Shown here piece after piece: positions 54,245 to 64,000 of a stretch of 64,000 nucleotides of DNA. Numbering within the stretch: the first letter of the stretch is position 1; each line of letters starts with the position of its first letter. The DNA is taken from assembly GCA_029990175.1 (NCBI GenBank), contig JARKIP010000017.1:16138001-16202000 (forward strand). Direction: 5' to 3'. The position numbers were made by a program, and so were the translations under genes. The stretch comes from Petunia secreta. Its lineage: Eukaryota > Streptophyta > Magnoliopsida > Solanales > Solanaceae. Below the pieces are notes generated by a model. That model was not told the origin of the DNA and made no database searches. It saw only the letters and a program-made list of their open reading frames with translations.

Positions 54245-54363
54245 GGGATGCAACACGAGGACTTCCCGGAGGGTCACCCATTCCAGTACTACTCTCGCCC
54301 AAGCACGCTTAACTTCGAAGTTCTGATGGGATCCGGTGCGTTAGTGCTGGTATGATCGCATCC
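54245..54363 (-). rRNA. 5S rRNA: 5S rRNA gene, copy 156
   Basis: C46T; start of the alternating 702-bp pattern. T5 at 54238-54242. Confidence 0.95.
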
Positions 54364-54595
54364 GTCATTCTTTGCGCTCTAACTTCTCTTATCCGTTCCG
54401 TGCCCCCGCTAATCTTTTAAACCTTTAAACCGTCATAACTTTACGCTCGTTCATCCGTTTCGTGCGATTCTTTTTTTCAATTCGAGTAATCTTTCAAGAT
54501 CTACCTCCACAAGCTGCCGTAGTCCCGCTTACTAAGACGTGCCTTGCACCATTCGCGGATTTACGACCCCGCCCGCCGTTATTTTGGCAAAAAGA

Positions 54596-54714
54596 GGGAT
54601 GCAACACGAGGACTTCCCGGAGGGTCACCCATTCCAGTACTACTCTCGCCCAAGCACGCTTAACTTCGGAGTTCTGATGGGATCCGGTGCGTTAGTGCTG
54701 GTATGATCGCATCC
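54596..54714 (-). rRNA. 5S rRNA: 5S rRNA gene, copy 157
   Basis: Consensus; T5 at 54589-54593. Confidence 0.97.
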
Positions 54715-54946
54715 GTCATTCTTTGCGCTCTAACTTCTCTTATCCGTTCCGTGCCCCCGCTAATCTTTTAAACCTTTAAACCGTCATAACTTTACGCTCG
54801 TTCATCCGTTTCGTGCGATTCTTTTTTTCAATTCGAGTAATCTTTCAAGATCTACCTCCACAAGCTGCCGTAGTCCCGCTTACTAAGACGTGCCTTGCAC
54901 CATTCGCGGATTTACGACCCCGCCCGCCGTTATTTTGGCAAAAAGA

Positions 54947-55065
54947 GGGATGCAACACGAGGACTTCCCGGAGGGTCACCCATTCCAGTACTACTCTCGC
55001 CCAAGCACGCTTAACTTCGAAGTTCTGATGGGATCCGGTGCGTTAGTGCTGGTATGATCGCATCC
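54947..55065 (-). rRNA. 5S rRNA: 5S rRNA gene, copy 158
   Basis: C46T; T5 at 54940-54944. Confidence 0.95.
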
Positions 55066-55297
55066 GTCATTCTTTGCGCTCTAACTTCTCTTATCCGTTC
55101 CGTGCCCCCGCTAATCTTTTAAACCTTTAAACCGTCATAACTTTACGCTCGTTCATCCGTTTCGTGCGATTCTTTTTTTCAATTCGAGTAATCTTTCAAG
55201 ATCTACCTCCACAAGCTGCCGTAGTCCCGCTTACTAAGACGTGCCTTGCACCATTCGCGGATTTACGACCCCGCCCGCCGTTATTTTGGCAAAAAGA

Positions 55298-55416
55298 GGG
55301 ATGCAACACGAGGACTTCCCGGAGGGTCACCCATTCCAGTACTACTCTCGCCCAAGCACGCTTAACTTCGGAGTTCTGATGGGATCCGGTGCGTTAGTGC
55401 TGGTATGATCGCATCC
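55298..55416 (-). rRNA. 5S rRNA: 5S rRNA gene, copy 159
   Basis: Consensus; T5 at 55291-55295. Confidence 0.97.
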
Positions 55417-55648
55417 GTCATTCTTTGCGCTCTAACTTCTCTTATCCGTTCCGTGCCCCCGCTAATCTTTTAAACCTTTAAACCGTCATAACTTTACGCT
55501 CGTTCATCCGTTTCGTGCGATTCTTTTTTTCAATTCGAGTAATCTTTCAAGATCTACCTCCACAAGCTGCAGTAGTCCCGCTTACTAAGACGTGCCTTGC
55601 ACCATTCGCGGATTTACGACCCCGCCCGCCGTTATTTTGGCAAAAAGA

Positions 55649-55767
55649 GGGATGCAACACGAGGACTTCCCGGAGGGTCACCCATTCCAGTACTACTCTC
55701 GCCCAAGCACGCTTAACTTCGAAGTTCTGATGGGATCCGGTGCGTTAGTGCTGGTATGATCGCATCC
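55649..55767 (-). rRNA. 5S rRNA: 5S rRNA gene, copy 160
   Basis: C46T with gctgcAg spacer marker. T5 at 55642-55646. Confidence 0.95.
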
Positions 55768-55999
55768 GTCATTCTTTGCGCTCTAACTTCTCTTATCCGT
55801 TCCGTGCCCCCGCTAATCTTTTAAACCTTTAAACCGTCATAACTTTACGCTCGTTCATCCGTTTCGTGCGATTCTTTTTTTCAATTCGAGTAATCTTTCA
55901 AGATCTACCTCCACAAGCTGCCGTAGTCCCGCTTACTAAGACGTGCCTTGCACCATTCGCGGATTTACGACCCCGCCCGCCGTTATTTTGGCAAAAAGA

Positions 56000-56118
56000 G
56001 GGATGCAACACGAGGACTTCCCGGAGGGTCACCCATTCCAGTACTACTCTCGCCCAAGCACGCTTAACTTCGGAGTTCTGATGGGATCCGGTGCGTTAGT
56101 GCTGGTATGATCGCATCC
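56000..56118 (-). rRNA. 5S rRNA: 5S rRNA gene, copy 161
   Basis: Consensus gene in a 352-bp unit; the upstream C5 tract is C6 at 56158-56163. T5 at 55993-55997. Confidence 0.97.
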
Positions 56119-56351
56119 GTCATTCTTTGCGCTCTAACTTCTCTTATCCGTTCCGTGCCCCCCGCTAATCTTTTAAACCTTTAAACCGTCATAACTTTAC
56201 GCTCGTTCATCCGTTTCGTGCGATTCTTTTTTTCAATTCGAGTAATCTTTCAAGATCTACCTCCACAAGCTGCCGTAGTCCCGCTTACTAAGACGTGCCT
56301 TGCACCATTCGCGGATTTACGACCCCGCCCGCCGTTATTTTGGCAAAAAGA

Positions 56352-56470
56352 GGGATGCAACACGAGGACTTCCCGGAGGGTCACCCATTCCAGTACTACT
56401 CTCGCCCAAGCACGCTTAACTTCGGAGTTCTGATGGGATCCGGTGCGTTAGTGCTGGTATGATCGCATCC
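56352..56470 (-). rRNA. 5S rRNA: 5S rRNA gene, copy 162
   Basis: Consensus; T5 at 56345-56349. Confidence 0.97.
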
Positions 56471-56702
56471 GTCATTCTTTGCGCTCTAACTTCTCTTATC
56501 CGTTCCGTGCCCCCGCTAATCTTTTAAACCTTTAAACCGTCATAACTTTACGCTCGTTCATCCGTTTCGTGCGATTCTTTTTTTCAATTCGAGTAATCTT
56601 TCAAGATCTACCTCCACAAGCTGCCGTAGTCCCGCTTACTAAGACGTGCCTTGCACCATTCGCGGATTTACGACCCCGCCCGCCGTTATTTTGGCAAAAA
56701 GA

Positions 56703-56821
56703 GGGATGCAACACGAGGACTTCCCGGAGGGTCACCCATTCCAGTACTACTCTCGCCCAAGCACGCTTAACTTCGGAGTTCTGATGGGATCCGGTGCGTT
56801 AGTGCTGGTATGATCGCATCC
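56703..56821 (-). rRNA. 5S rRNA: 5S rRNA gene, copy 163
   Basis: Consensus; T5 at 56696-56700. Confidence 0.97.
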
Positions 56822-57053
56822 GTCATTCTTTGCGCTCTAACTTCTCTTATCCGTTCCGTGCCCCCGCTAATCTTTTAAACCTTTAAACCGTCATAACTTT
56901 ACGCTCGTTCATCCGTTTCGTGCGATTCTTTTTTTCAATTCGAGTAATCTTTCAAGATCTACCTCCACAAGCTGCAGTAGTCCCGCTTACTAAGACGTGC
57001 CTTGCACCATTCGCGGATTTACGACCCCGCCCGCCGTTATTTTGGCAAAAAGA

Positions 57054-57172
57054 GGGATGCAACACGAGGACTTCCCGGAGGGTCACCCATTCCAGTACTA
57101 CTCTCGCCCAAGCACGCTTAACTTCGAAGTTCTGATGGGATCCGGTGCGTTAGTGCTGGTATGATCGCATCC
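57054..57172 (-). rRNA. 5S rRNA: 5S rRNA gene, copy 164
   Basis: C46T with gctgcAg spacer marker; counterpart of copy 160. T5 at 57047-57051. Confidence 0.95.
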
Positions 57173-57404
57173 GTCATTCTTTGCGCTCTAACTTCTCTTA
57201 TCCGTTCCGTGCCCCCGCTAATCTTTTAAACCTTTAAACCGTCATAACTTTACGCTCGTTCATCCGTTTCGTGCGATTCTTTTTTTCAATTCGAGTAATC
57301 TTTCAAGATCTACCTCCACAAGCTGCCGTAGTCCCGCTTACTAAGACGTGCCTTGCACCATTCGCGGATTTACGACCCCGCCCGCCGTTATTTTGGCAAA
57401 AAGA

Positions 57405-57523
57405 GGGATGCAACACGAGGACTTCCCGGAGGGTCACCCATTCCAGTACTACTCTCGCCCAAGCACGCTTAACTTCGGAGTTCTGATGGGATCCGGTGCG
57501 TTAGTGCTGGTATGATCGCATCC
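57405..57523 (-). rRNA. 5S rRNA: 5S rRNA gene, copy 165
   Basis: Consensus gene in the second 352-bp unit; C6 at 57563-57568. T5 at 57398-57402. Confidence 0.97.
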
Positions 57524-57756
57524 GTCATTCTTTGCGCTCTAACTTCTCTTATCCGTTCCGTGCCCCCCGCTAATCTTTTAAACCTTTAAACCGTCATAAC
57601 TTTACGCTCGTTCATCCGTTTCGTGCGATTCTTTTTTTCAATTCGAGTAATCTTTCAAGATCTACCTCCACAAGCTGCCGTAGTCCCGCTTACTAAGACG
57701 TGCCTTGCACCATTCGCGGATTTACGACCCCGCCCGCCGTTATTTTGGCAAAAAGA

Positions 57757-57875
57757 GGGATGCAACACGAGGACTTCCCGGAGGGTCACCCATTCCAGTA
57801 CTACTCTCGCCCAAGCACGCTTAACTTCGGAGTTCTGATGGGATCCGGTGCGTTAGTGCTGGTATGATCGCATCC
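57757..57875 (-). rRNA. 5S rRNA: 5S rRNA gene, copy 166
   Basis: Consensus; T5 at 57750-57754. Confidence 0.97.
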
Positions 57876-58107
57876 GTCATTCTTTGCGCTCTAACTTCTC
57901 TTATCCGTTCCGTGCCCCCGCTAATCTTTTAAACCTTTAAACCGTCATAACTTTACGCTCGTTCATCCGTTTCGTGCGATTCTTTTTTTCAATTCGAGTA
58001 ATCTTTCAAGATCTACCTCCACAAGCTGCCGTAGTCCCGCTTACTAAGACGTGCCTTGCACCATTCGCGGATTTACGACCCCGCCCGCCGTTATTTTGGC
58101 AAAAAGA

Positions 58108-58226
58108 GGGATGCAACACGAGGACTTCCCGGAGGGTCACCCATTCCAGTACTACTCTCGCCCAAGCACGCTTAACTTCGGAGTTCTGATGGGATCCGGT
58201 GCGTTAGTGCTGGTATGATCGCATCC
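58108..58226 (-). rRNA. 5S rRNA: 5S rRNA gene, copy 167
   Basis: Consensus; T5 at 58101-58105. Confidence 0.97.
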
Positions 58227-58458
58227 GTCATTCTTTGCGCTCTAACTTCTCTTATCCGTTCCGTGCCCCCGCTAATCTTTTAAACCTTTAAACCGTCATA
58301 ACTTTACGCTCGTTCATCCGTTTCGTGCGATTCTTTTTTTCAATTCGAGTAATCTTTCAAGATCTACCTCCACAAGCTGCCGTAGTCCCGCTTACTAAGA
58401 CGTGCCTTGCACCATTCGCGGATTTACGACCCCGCCCGCCGTTATTTTGGCAAAAAGA

Positions 58459-58577
58459 GGGATGCAACACGAGGACTTCCCGGAGGGTCACCCATTCCAG
58501 TACTACTCTCGCCCAAGCACGCTTAACTTCGGAGTTCTGATGGGATCCGGTGCGTTAGTGCTGGTATGATCGCATCC
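58459..58577 (-). rRNA. 5S rRNA: 5S rRNA gene, copy 168
   Basis: Consensus; T5 at 58452-58456. Confidence 0.97.
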
Positions 58578-58809
58578 GTCATTCTTTGCGCTCTAACTTC
58601 TCTTATCCGTTCCGTGCCCCCGCTAATCTTTTAAACCTTTAAACCGTCATAACTTTACGCTCGTTCATCCGTTTCGTGCGATTCTTTTTTTCAATTCGAG
58701 TAATCTTTCAAGATCTACCTCCACAAGCTGCCGTAGTCCCGCTTACTAAGACGTGCCTTGCACCATTCGCGGATTTACGACCCCGCCCGCCGTTATTTTG
58801 GCAAAAAGA

Positions 58810-58928
58810 GGGATGCAACACGAGGACTTCCCGGAGGGTCACCCATTCCAGTACTACTCTCGCCCAAGCACGCTTAACTTCGGAGTTCTGATGGGATCCG
58901 GTGCGTTAGTGCTGGTATGATCGCATCC
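58810..58928 (-). rRNA. 5S rRNA: 5S rRNA gene, copy 169
   Basis: Consensus; T5 at 58803-58807. Confidence 0.97.
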
Positions 58929-59160
58929 GTCATTCTTTGCGCTCTAACTTCTCTTATCCGTTCCGTGCCCCCGCTAATCTTTTAAACCTTTAAACCGTCA
59001 TAACTTTACGCTCGTTCATCCGTTTCGTGCGATTCTTTTTTTCAATTCGAGTAATCTTTCAAGATCTACCTCCACAAGCTGCCGTAGTCCCGCTTACTAA
59101 GACGTGCCTTGCACCATTCGCGGATTTACGACCCCGCCCGCCGTTATTTTGGCAAAAAGA

Positions 59161-59279
59161 GGGATGCAACACGAGGACTTCCCGGAGGGTCACCCATTCC
59201 AGTACTACTCTCGCCCAAGCACGCTTAACTTCGGAGTTCTGATGGGATCCGGTGCGTTAGTGCTGGTATGATCGCATCC
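59161..59279 (-). rRNA. 5S rRNA: 5S rRNA gene, copy 170
   Basis: Consensus; T5 at 59154-59158. Confidence 0.97.
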
Positions 59280-59511
59280 GTCATTCTTTGCGCTCTAACT
59301 TCTCTTATCCGTTCCGTGCCCCCGCTAATCTTTTAAACCTTTAAACCGTCATAACTTTACGCTCGTTCATCCGTTTCGTGCGATTCTTTTTTTCAATTCG
59401 AGTAATCTTTCAAGATCTACCTCCACAAGCTGCCGTAGTCCCGCTTACTAAGACGTGCCTTGCACCATTCGCGGATTTACGACCCCGCCCGCCGTTATTT
59501 TGGCAAAAAGA

Positions 59512-59630
59512 GGGATGCAACACGAGGACTTCCCGGAGGGTCACCCATTCCAGTACTACTCTCGCCCAAGCACGCTTAACTTCGGAGTTCTGATGGGATC
59601 CGGTGCGTTAGTGCTGGTATGATCGCATCC
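59512..59630 (-). rRNA. 5S rRNA: 5S rRNA gene, copy 171
   Basis: Consensus; T5 at 59505-59509. Confidence 0.97.
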
Positions 59631-59862
59631 GTCATTCTTTGCGCTCTAACTTCTCTTATCCGTTCCGTGCCCCCGCTAATCTTTTAAACCTTTAAACCGT
59701 CATAACTTTACGCTCGTTCATCCGTTTCGTGCGATTCTTTTTTTCAATTCGAGTAATCTTTCAAGATCTACCTCCACAAGCTGCCGTAGTCCCGCTTACT
59801 AAGACGTGCCTTGCACCATTCGCGGATTTACGACCCCGCCCGCCGTTATTTTGGCAAAAAGA

Positions 59863-59981
59863 GGGATGCAACACGAGGACTTCCCGGAGGGTCACCCATT
59901 CCAGTACTACTCTCGCCCAAGCACGCTTAACTTCGGAGTTCTGATGGGATCCGGTGCGTTAGTGCTGGTATGATCGCATCC
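59863..59981 (-). rRNA. 5S rRNA: 5S rRNA gene, copy 172
   Basis: Consensus; T5 at 59856-59860. Confidence 0.97.
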
Positions 59982-60213
59982 GTCATTCTTTGCGCTCTAA
60001 CTTCTCTTATCCGTTCCGTGCCCCCGCTAATCTTTTAAACCTTTAAACCGTCATAACTTTACGCTCGTTCATCCGTTTCGTGCGATTCTTTTTTTCAATT
60101 CGAGTAATCTTTCAAGATCTACCTCCACAAGCTGCCGTAGTCCCGCTTACTAAGACGTGCCTTGCACCATTCGCGGATTTACGACCCCGCCCGCCGTTAT
60201 TTTGGCAAAAAGA

Positions 60214-60332
60214 GGGATGCAACACGAGGACTTCCCGGAGGGTCACCCATTCCAGTACTACTCTCGCCCAAGCACGCTTAACTTCGGAGTTCTGATGGGA
60301 TCCGGTGCGTTAGTGCTGGTATGATCGCATCC
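60214..60332 (-). rRNA. 5S rRNA: 5S rRNA gene, copy 173
   Basis: Consensus; T5 at 60207-60211. Confidence 0.97.
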
Positions 60333-60564
60333 GTCATTCTTTGCGCTCTAACTTCTCTTATCCGTTCCGTGCCCCCGCTAATCTTTTAAACCTTTAAACC
60401 GTCATAACTTTACGCTCGTTCATCCGTTTCGTGCGATTCTTTTTTTCAATTCGAGTAATCTTTCAAGATCTACCTCCACAAGCTGCCGTAGTCCCGCTTA
60501 CTAAGACGTGCCTTGCACCATTCGCGGATTTACGACCCCGCCCGCCGTTATTTTGGCAAAAAGA

Positions 60565-60683
60565 GGGATGCAACACGAGGACTTCCCGGAGGGTCACCCA
60601 TTCCAGTACTACTCTCGCCCAAGCACGCTTAACTTCGGAGTTCTGATGGGATCCGGTGCGTTAGTGCTGGTATGATCGCATCC
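60565..60683 (-). rRNA. 5S rRNA: 5S rRNA gene, copy 174
   Basis: Consensus gene; a promoter-proximal change at 60691 (-8, A to G on the transcribed sense). T5 at 60558-60562. Confidence 0.97.
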
Positions 60684-60915
60684 GTCATTCCTTGCGCTCT
60701 AACTTCTCTTATCCGTTCCGTGCCCCCGCTAATCTTTTAAACCTTTAAACCGTCATAACTTTACGCTCGTTCATCCGTTTCGTGCGATTCTTTTTTTCAA
60801 TTCGAGTAATCTTTCAAGATCTACCTCCACAAGCTGCCGTAGTCCCGCTTACTAAGACGTGCCTTGCACCATTCACGGATTTACGACCCCGCCCGCCGTT
60901 ATTTTGGCAAAAAGA

Positions 60916-61034
60916 GGGATGCAACACGAGGACTTCCCGGAGGGTCACCCATTCCAGTACTACTCTCGCCCAAGCACGCTTAACTTCGGAGTTCTGATGG
61001 GATCCGGTGCGTTAGTGCTGGTATGATCGCATCC
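60916..61034 (-). rRNA. 5S rRNA: 5S rRNA gene, copy 175
   Basis: Consensus gene. The spacer has G to A at 60875 (CpG). T5 at 60909-60913. Confidence 0.97.
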
Positions 61035-61266
61035 GTCATTCTTTGCGCTCTAACTTCTCTTATCCGTTCCGTGCCCCCGCTAATCTTTTAAACCTTTAAA
61101 CCGTCATAACTTTACGCTCGTTCATCCGTTTCGTGCGATTCTTTTTTTCAATTCGAGTAATCTTTCAAGATCTACCTCCACAAGCTGTCGTAGTCCCGCT
61201 TACTAAGACGTGCCTTGCACCATTCGCGGATTTACGACCCCGCCCGCCGTTATTTTGGCAAAAAGA

Positions 61267-61385
61267 GGGATGCAACACGAGGACTTCCCGGAGGGTCACC
61301 CATTCCAGTACTACTCTCGCCCAAGCACGCTTGACTTCGGAGTTCTGATGGGATCCGGTGCGTTAGTGCTGGTATGATCGCATCC
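61267..61385 (-). rRNA. 5S rRNA: 5S rRNA gene, copy 176
   Basis: T53C; the spacer has C to T at 61188. T5 at 61260-61264. Confidence 0.95.
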
Positions 61386-61617
61386 GTCATTCTTTGCGCT
61401 CTAACTTCTCTTATCCGTTCCGTGCCCCCGCTAATCTTTTAAACCTTTAAACCGTCATAACTTTACGCTCGTTCATCCGTTTCGTGCGATTCTTTTTTTC
61501 AATTCGAGTAATCTTTCAAGATCTACCTCCACAAGCTGCCGTAGTCCCGCTTACTAAGACGTGCCTTGCACCATTCGCGGATTTACGACCCCGCCCGCCG
61601 TTATTTTGGCAAAAAGA

Positions 61618-61736
61618 GGGATGCAACACGAGGACTTCCCGGAGGGTCACCCATTCCAGTACTACTCTCGCCCAAGCACGCTTAACTTCGGAGTTCTGAT
61701 GGGATCCGGTGCGTTAGTGCTGGTATGATCGCATCC
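61618..61736 (-). rRNA. 5S rRNA: 5S rRNA gene, copy 177
   Basis: Consensus; T5 at 61611-61615. Confidence 0.97.
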
Positions 61737-61968
61737 GTCATTCTTTGCGCTCTAACTTCTCTTATCCGTTCCGTGCCCCCGCTAATCTTTTAAACCTTTA
61801 AACCGTCATAACTTTACGCTCGTTCATCCGTTTCGTGCGATTCTTTTTTTCAATTCGAGTAATCTTTCAAGATCTACCTCCACAAGCTGCCGTAGTCCCG
61901 CTTACTAAGACGTGCCTTGCACCATTCGCGGATTTACGACCCCGCCCGCCGTTATTTTGGCAAAAAGA

Positions 61969-62087
61969 GGGATGCAACACGAGGACTTCCCGGAGGGTCA
62001 CCCATTCCAGTACTACTCTCGCCCAAGCACGCTTAACTTCGGAGTTCTGATGGGATCCGGTGCGTTAGTGCTGGTATGATCGCATCC
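61969..62087 (-). rRNA. 5S rRNA: 5S rRNA gene, copy 178
   Basis: Consensus; T5 at 61962-61966. Confidence 0.97.
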
Positions 62088-62319
62088 GTCATTCTTTGCG
62101 CTCTAACTTCTCTTATCCGTTCCGTGCCCCCGCTAATCTTTTAAACCTTTAAACCGTCATAACTTTACGCTCGTTCATCCGTTTCGTGCGATTCTTTTTT
62201 TCAATTCGAGTAATCTTTCAAGATCTACCTCCACAAGCTGCCGTAGTCCCGCTTACTAAGACGTGCCTTGCACCATTCGCGGATTTACGACCCCGCCCGC
62301 CGTTATTTTGGCAAAAAGA

Positions 62320-62438
62320 GGGATGCAACACGAGGACTTCCCGGAGGGTCACCCATTCCAGTACTACTCTCGCCCAAGCACGCTTAACTTCGGAGTTCTG
62401 ATGGGATCCGGTGCGTTAGTGCTGGTATGATCGCATCC
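62320..62438 (-). rRNA. 5S rRNA: 5S rRNA gene, copy 179
   Basis: Consensus; T5 at 62313-62317. Confidence 0.97.
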
Positions 62439-62670
62439 GTCATTCTTTGCGCTCTAACTTCTCTTATCCGTTCCGTGCCCCCGCTAATCTTTTAAACCTT
62501 TAAACCGTCATAACTTTACGCTCGTTCATCCGTTTCGTGCGATTCTTTTTTTCAATTCGAGTAATCTTTCAAGATCTACCTCCACAAGCTGCCGTAGTCC
62601 CGCTTACTAAGACGTGCCTTGCACCATTCGCGGATTTACGACCCCGCCCGCCGTTATTTTGGCAAAAAGA

Positions 62671-62789
62671 GGGATGCAACACGAGGACTTCCCGGAGGGT
62701 CACCCATTCCAGTACTACTCTCGCCCAAGCACGCTTAACTTCGGAGTTCTGATGGGATCCGGTGCGTTAGTGCTGGTATGATCGCATCC
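62671..62789 (-). rRNA. 5S rRNA: 5S rRNA gene, copy 180
   Basis: Consensus; T5 at 62664-62668. Confidence 0.97.
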
Positions 62790-63021
62790 GTCATTCTTTG
62801 CGCTCTAACTTCTCTTATCCGTTCCGTGCCCCCGCTAATCTTTTAAACCTTTAAACCGTCATAACTTTACGCTCGTTCATCCGTTTCGTGCGATTCTTTT
62901 TTTCAATTCGAGTAATCTTTCAAGATCTACCTCCACAAGCTGCCGTAGTCCCGCTTACTAAGACGTGCCTTGCACCATTCGCGGATTTACGACCCCGCCC
63001 GCCGTTATTTTGGCAAAAAGA

Positions 63022-63140
63022 GGGATGCAACACGAGGACTTCCCGGAGGGTCACCCATTCCAGTACTACTCTCGCCCAAGCACGCTTAACTTCGGAGTTC
63101 TGATGGGATCCGGTGCGTTAGTGCTGGTATGATCGCATCC
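63022..63140 (-). rRNA. 5S rRNA: 5S rRNA gene, copy 181
   Basis: Consensus; T5 at 63015-63019. Confidence 0.97.
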
Positions 63141-63372
63141 GTCATTCTTTGCGCTCTAACTTCTCTTATCCGTTCCGTGCCCCCGCTAATCTTTTAAACC
63201 TTTAAACCGTCATAACTTTACGCTCGTTCATCCGTTTCGTGCGATTCTTTTTTTCAATTCGAGTAATCTTTCAAGATCTACCTCCACAAGCTGCCGTAGT
63301 CCCGCTTACTAAGACGTGCCTTGCACCATTCGCGGATTTACGACCCCGCCCGCCGTTATTTTGGCAAAAAGA

Positions 63373-63491
63373 GGGATGCAACACGAGGACTTCCCGGAGG
63401 GTCACCCATTCCAGTACTACTCTCGCCCAAGCACGCTTAACTTCGGAGTTCTGATGGGATCCGGTGCGTTAGTGCTGGTATGATCGCATCC
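63373..63491 (-). rRNA. 5S rRNA: 5S rRNA gene, copy 182
   Basis: Consensus; T5 at 63366-63370. Confidence 0.97.
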
Positions 63492-63723
63492 GTCATTCTT
63501 TGCGCTCTAACTTCTCTTATCCGTTCCGTGCCCCCGCTAATCTTTTAAACCTTTAAACCGTCATAACTTTACGCTCGTTCATCCGTTTCGTGCGATTCTT
63601 TTTTTCAATTCGAGTAATCTTTCAAGATCTACCTCCACAAGCTGCCGTAGTCCCGCTTACTAAGACGTGCCTTGCACCATTCGCGGATTTACGACCCCGC
63701 CCGCCGTTATTTTGGCAAAAAGA

Positions 63724-63842
63724 GGGATGCAACACGAGGACTTCCCGGAGGGTCACCCATTCCAGTACTACTCTCGCCCAAGCACGCTTAACTTCGGAGT
63801 TCTGATGGGATCCGGTGCGTTAGTGCTGGTATGATCGCATCC
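63724..63842 (-). rRNA. 5S rRNA: 5S rRNA gene, copy 183
   Basis: Consensus; T5 at 63717-63721. Last complete gene; 63843-64000 is ordinary spacer of this unit and the start of the next. Confidence 0.97.
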
Positions 63843-64000
63843 GTCATTCTTTGCGCTCTAACTTCTCTTATCCGTTCCGTGCCCCCGCTAATCTTTTAAA
63901 CCTTTAAACCGTCATAACTTTACGCTCGTTCATCCGTTTCGTGCGATTCTTTTTTTCAATTCGAGTAATCTTTCAAGATCTACCTCCACAAGCTGCCGTA

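Larger units (their letters stand above)
53760..55865. repeat. 702-bp dimer alternation, copies 155-160
   Basis: Consensus and C46T genes alternate strictly for six units (C46T in 156, 158, 160), so the local repeat period is two units. Confidence 0.75.
55515..56919. repeat. 1,405-bp four-unit duplication, left copy (copies 160-163)
   Basis: Order: C46T plus gctgcAg, C6 unit, two plain units; 1,405 bp because of the extra C. Confidence 0.85.
56920..58324. repeat. 1,405-bp four-unit duplication, right copy (copies 164-167)
   Basis: Same markers immediately repeated; the two C6 tracts are exactly 1,405 bp apart. Confidence 0.85.
1..64000 (-). repeat. 5S rDNA tandem array, 351-bp unit
   Basis: The entire window is head-to-tail 5S rDNA with 183 complete genes, all on the minus strand. 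Most units are 351 bp: a 119-bp gene and a 232-bp spacer. Four units are 277 bp (74-bp deletion) and two are 352 bp (extra C). The array continues past both edges; a partial spacer fills 63843-64000. Unlike a generic satellite, each unit has a complete Pol III gene with promoter, internal control region and terminator. A conserved GGATCC in the gene recurs once per unit except in copy 1. No insertion, inversion or foreign sequence was seen. Confidence 0.98.

Noticed and set aside
1..64000. CRISPR array
   Set aside because: Regular direct repeats are present, but the spacers between genes are themselves near-identical and 232 bp long, and no cas genes are present.
1..64000. Generic centromeric satellite
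   Set aside because: Each unit contains a full 5S gene with promoter, internal control region and terminator, which explains the repeat.

Overview
The whole window is one uninterrupted, single-orientation tandem array of nuclear 5S ribosomal RNA genes, and it runs off both ends. The gene is on the minus strand. It is 119 nt (120 with the trailing T), begins GGATGCGATC and ends TTGCATCCC, and is followed by a T5 Pol III terminator. It has the land-plant box A and box C, and a plant-type upstream promoter (TATA-like element at about -28, GC at -12/-13, C at -1). I infer a flowering plant, probably a eudicot, but cannot name the species. No protein gene, tRNA, mobile element or unrelated sequence was seen.

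I count 183 complete genes. The standard unit is 351 bp (119 bp gene plus 232 bp spacer). Exceptions are four 277-bp units that share one 74-bp deletion and two 352-bp units with one extra C. Copies are numbered 1 to 183 by + coordinate; transcription runs toward lower coordinates. nt positions are transcript positions (nt 1 is the highest + coordinate of each gene). 'Consensus' means the majority sequence of this array. By eye about 129 copies match it and 54 carry at least one substitution.

Layout. Copies 1-60 (1 to about 21 kb) are nearly uniform, with scattered T53C/T52C copies and two short block duplications. Copies 61-165 (about 21 to 57.6 kb) are rich in variants and built from nested higher-order duplications: a six-unit tandem duplication, a roughly 9.4-11.5 kb segmental duplication, a 3,085-bp re-duplication carrying the deletion unit, a 702-bp dimer alternation and a 1,405-bp four-unit duplication. 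Copies 166-183 (57.6 to 64 kb) are again almost uniform. This pattern fits repeated unequal crossing-over or conversion with incomplete homogenisation.

The genes do not form a pathway. Each is an independent TFIIIA/TFIIIB/TFIIIC-RNA polymerase III unit making the 5S RNA of the large ribosomal subunit. The features most worth a second look are the terminator-less deletion units, which should read through into the next gene, the terminator-length variants linked to them, and a few copies whose substitutions break rRNA helices II and III. The short open reading frames in every unit lie across the spacer and antisense to the 5S gene, and I do not regard them as genes.
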